A stretch of DNA of 64,000 nucleotides from Acanthacorydalis orientalis (lineage: Eukaryota > Arthropoda > Insecta > Megaloptera > Corydalidae): contig CM068321.1 of assembly GCA_034766995.1 (NCBI GenBank), positions 13,303,026 through 13,367,025 on the forward strand, written 5' to 3'. The position numbers and the translations under genes were made by a program. Positions 62,209 to 64,000 of this stretch are shown one piece after another (position 1 is the first letter of the stretch; each line of letters opens with the position of its first letter). The notes under the pieces are model-generated. The model made no database searches. It was not told the DNA's origin and saw nothing but the letters and a program-made list of their open reading frames with translations.

Positions 62209-62542
62209 TGGTATAATTTTATTATTAATTGGTTGTTTAACAATATTTATAGCTGGGTTAGGTGCAAATTTTGAATTTGATTTAAAAAAAAATTATTGCT
62301 TTATCTACATTGAGACAACTTGGTTTAATAAAAAGAGTTTTATCAATAGGTTTACCTATATTAGCTTATTTTCATTTAATAAGTCATGCTCTAATTAAGG
62401 CTTTATTATTTATATGTGCTTGTGCAGTAATTCATAATAAGGGTAATTGTCAAGATATTCGGTTTATAGGGGGAATTGTTATTCAATTACCTTTAACATT
62501 AAGATGTATAAATAGTGCTAATTTAGGTTTAAGCAGAACACC
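62209..62542 (+). pseudogene. nad5: Nuclear mitochondrial insertion: partial nad5 (NADH dehydrogenase subunit 5)
   Basis: Translation with the invertebrate mitochondrial code gives the central part of ND5, a membrane subunit of respiratory complex I. Blocks in order are GCLTMFMAGLGANFEFDL, ALSTLSQLGL, LPMLAYFHLMSHALIKALLF, GNCQDIRFMGG and LPLTLSCMNSANLGL. AGA falls exactly at the Ser of STLSQLG and of LTLSC, so AGA meant Ser in the source. The conserved DLKK-IIA stretch has one extra A in its A-run (62284-62292), a +1 frameshift. Only about 110 of ND5's more than 550 residues are present, flanked by (TA)n on both sides. The open frame from 62310 in the standard code is a by-product. Little other damage suggests a fairly recent transfer; a mitochondrial sequence in an assembly error is the alternative. 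Confidence 0.92.
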
Positions 62543-62563
62543 ATATATATATATATATATATA
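62543..62563. repeat. (TA)n tract directly right of the NUMT
   Basis: About ten TA units follow the last recognisable nad5 codon without any unrelated bases between. Confidence 0.93.
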
Positions 62564-63492
62564 CAATTTTATTTTAAATGATTCTGCACTGAAATACAAA
62601 AGTAAATCACATAATAAATAAAAACAGCTTTTCAAATACCAATCACAAATAATTATGTAAAATAAATTTCGAAACTTTCTGCAAAATGTTAAAAATGTAT
62701 AATTAGAAAAAATTATATTTATTTTCTTTGTAAGTGAAAAGAAAGACTATAAGAGTTTTCAGATTAAAAAAAAACTTTCAGTATTAGCTCTGATTCCTAG
62801 ATAACATTATAGATACAAATTCTGATGTTGATCATGAAATTTAATATATAGCCTGATATTTAACTAAGATCAGTTCGATAATTTATAAATCGATTAACGT
62901 ATCAAAAAATCGAAATAAATAATTTTTCTGCCCAATTTAGAAATAGACATGCTGAAATTCAATACAAGCATATTTCAACATCTCTTAAATTCAGATATAA
63001 TATTATTTTCCTTATTTGAAAAATTATAAATTAAGCAATTTGTTTCGAATCCATTTTATTTTTTTATTAAAATCGATGTACTCTTCATGGACATTATTTT
63101 GTATCTGTTTATTGATAACAGCATAAAGTGTCAACTTTTCATATAAATATATATTAATATTTTTTTACAAAATAATTTCAACTTTAATTTATATGACTGA
63201 TTATACAACTGTTTCATTAGACTGCATTCAACACGTTTGACAATCATAAATAATATTATAGAGTTATTATTTAGCTATATGTTAATTAGATATATGAAAA
63301 TAATTCAAAACATTTTAATAAAACCTAAAGAAAAAAGTATAATTAACCGAGTAACTACAAAGTATGAATTGCGTTATTAATTCATGTTTATATTAACATC
63401 TAATTTATGAATCAAGAATTCCAAAACATAACTTAAAAAAATGTTATTTTATTAAAAAACGCTTTCTTGTCTTATGTATTTATGTATGTATG

Positions 63493-63539
<47 letters not shown>

Positions 63540-64000
63540 TTTCGGTTTCTTAAAAACAATATTATAATAAGTTTATGTTTGAGGCGATGACAACAAAACT
63601 GGTTACATTGAAATAAAACGAAATTAATTTTTTGAATTGTACTCACGACTCATTATGTTTTGTCCACATGAAGTGTTTTCTAAAGGTAATAATAATTATA
63701 AAATATACACAAATGTTGTTTTTTTATAAACCGAATTAATTTAATGCAATTATTAAAATTTAATATTGTCAATAAAATAACAGTTAACGAGAACTGGTAT
63801 TTCAACCTTCGATATAGTAACTCTGAAACAAATCTGTATAAAAAAACTGTCATTGATTTAAATGAATAAAATAGTAAAGTTTCTTTCATATTATTTCTAT
63901 TTTCTTAGAACTGATTTGAAAACATTCACCTTAGAAGCGCTGTTTAATATTAATAAATATAAAGAGACATGTCGTTGTTTCACAATAGCAAAACGAGACA
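62564..64000. other. AT-rich gene-free tract
   Basis: Nothing was recognised apart from a (GTAT)n(TA)n microsatellite at 63480-63538. Short frames such as 63680-63889 (minus) are unmatched. Confidence 0.55.
63480..63538. repeat. (GTAT)n(TA)n microsatellite
   Basis: Four GTAT units then about 20 TA units. Confidence 0.95.

Noticed and set aside
62310..62621. 103-codon open frame as a nuclear gene
   Set aside because: It is mitochondrial nad5 sequence read with the nuclear code. It starts at TTG, needs AGA as Ser to fit conserved residues, and runs on into a (TA)n tract.

Overview
This 64 kb window looks like a gene desert from a very AT-rich invertebrate nuclear genome. I estimate by eye roughly three quarters A+T. 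The eukaryotic signs are dense (TA)n, (TG)n and (TC)n microsatellites, decayed mariner transposons, two non-LTR retrotransposon fragments, and a nuclear copy of mitochondrial nad5 in which AGA codons sit where conserved serines belong. That last point means the source mitochondrion used an invertebrate code. An arthropod is favoured weakly, because a retroelement-like 3' end with an AACC-rich tail near 9290-9415 resembles arthropod elements. A mollusc is not excluded. No bacterial operons, rRNA, tRNA or CRISPR were seen.

Layout. 1-1260: microsatellite, a transposase C-terminus remnant and a small GC-richer patch with an exon-like open frame, both on the minus strand. 5.8-6.7 kb: minus-strand RTE-like reverse transcriptase remnant. 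9.3 kb: retroelement 3' tail. 10.0-11.3 kb: a complete but dead mariner of Hsmar1/irritans type. 12.1-12.5 kb: GC-richer island with six GATA motifs. 13.0-18.4 kb: a nest of palindromic elements (called FB1 here), a deleted mariner, and a TTAA-bounded element. 25.6 kb: an 80-bp element made almost only of mariner terminal repeats. 26.7, 31.8, 34.5 and 41.9 kb: more FB1 copies. 39.1-39.4 kb: GC-richer island with a possible signal-peptide exon on the minus strand. 42.3 and 55.1 kb: two more copies of the deleted mariner. 44.7-45.5 kb: a short 20-bp-period repeat and fragments of a mauritiana-type mariner. 52.0-52.5 kb: a tandem duplication punctuated by (TA)n. 57.2-58.7 kb: a composite FB1 copy followed by the 3' end of a LINE. 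62.2-62.5 kb: the nad5 NUMT between two (TA)n tracts.

No complete, convincing protein-coding host gene is visible. Most open frames of 60-110 codons run through (TA)n tracts (Tyr-Ile repeats) or are chance frames in AT-rich DNA. The most distinctive content is two sets of non-autonomous DNA transposons: FB1, a palindromic family with CAGTTCT ends and TA target sites (at least eight copies or partial copies), and an internally deleted mariner family whose three copies share one deletion junction. At one site (15359-15935) a deleted mariner appears to sit inside an FB1 arm. All calls rest on reading the sequence and on family knowledge; no database search was run.
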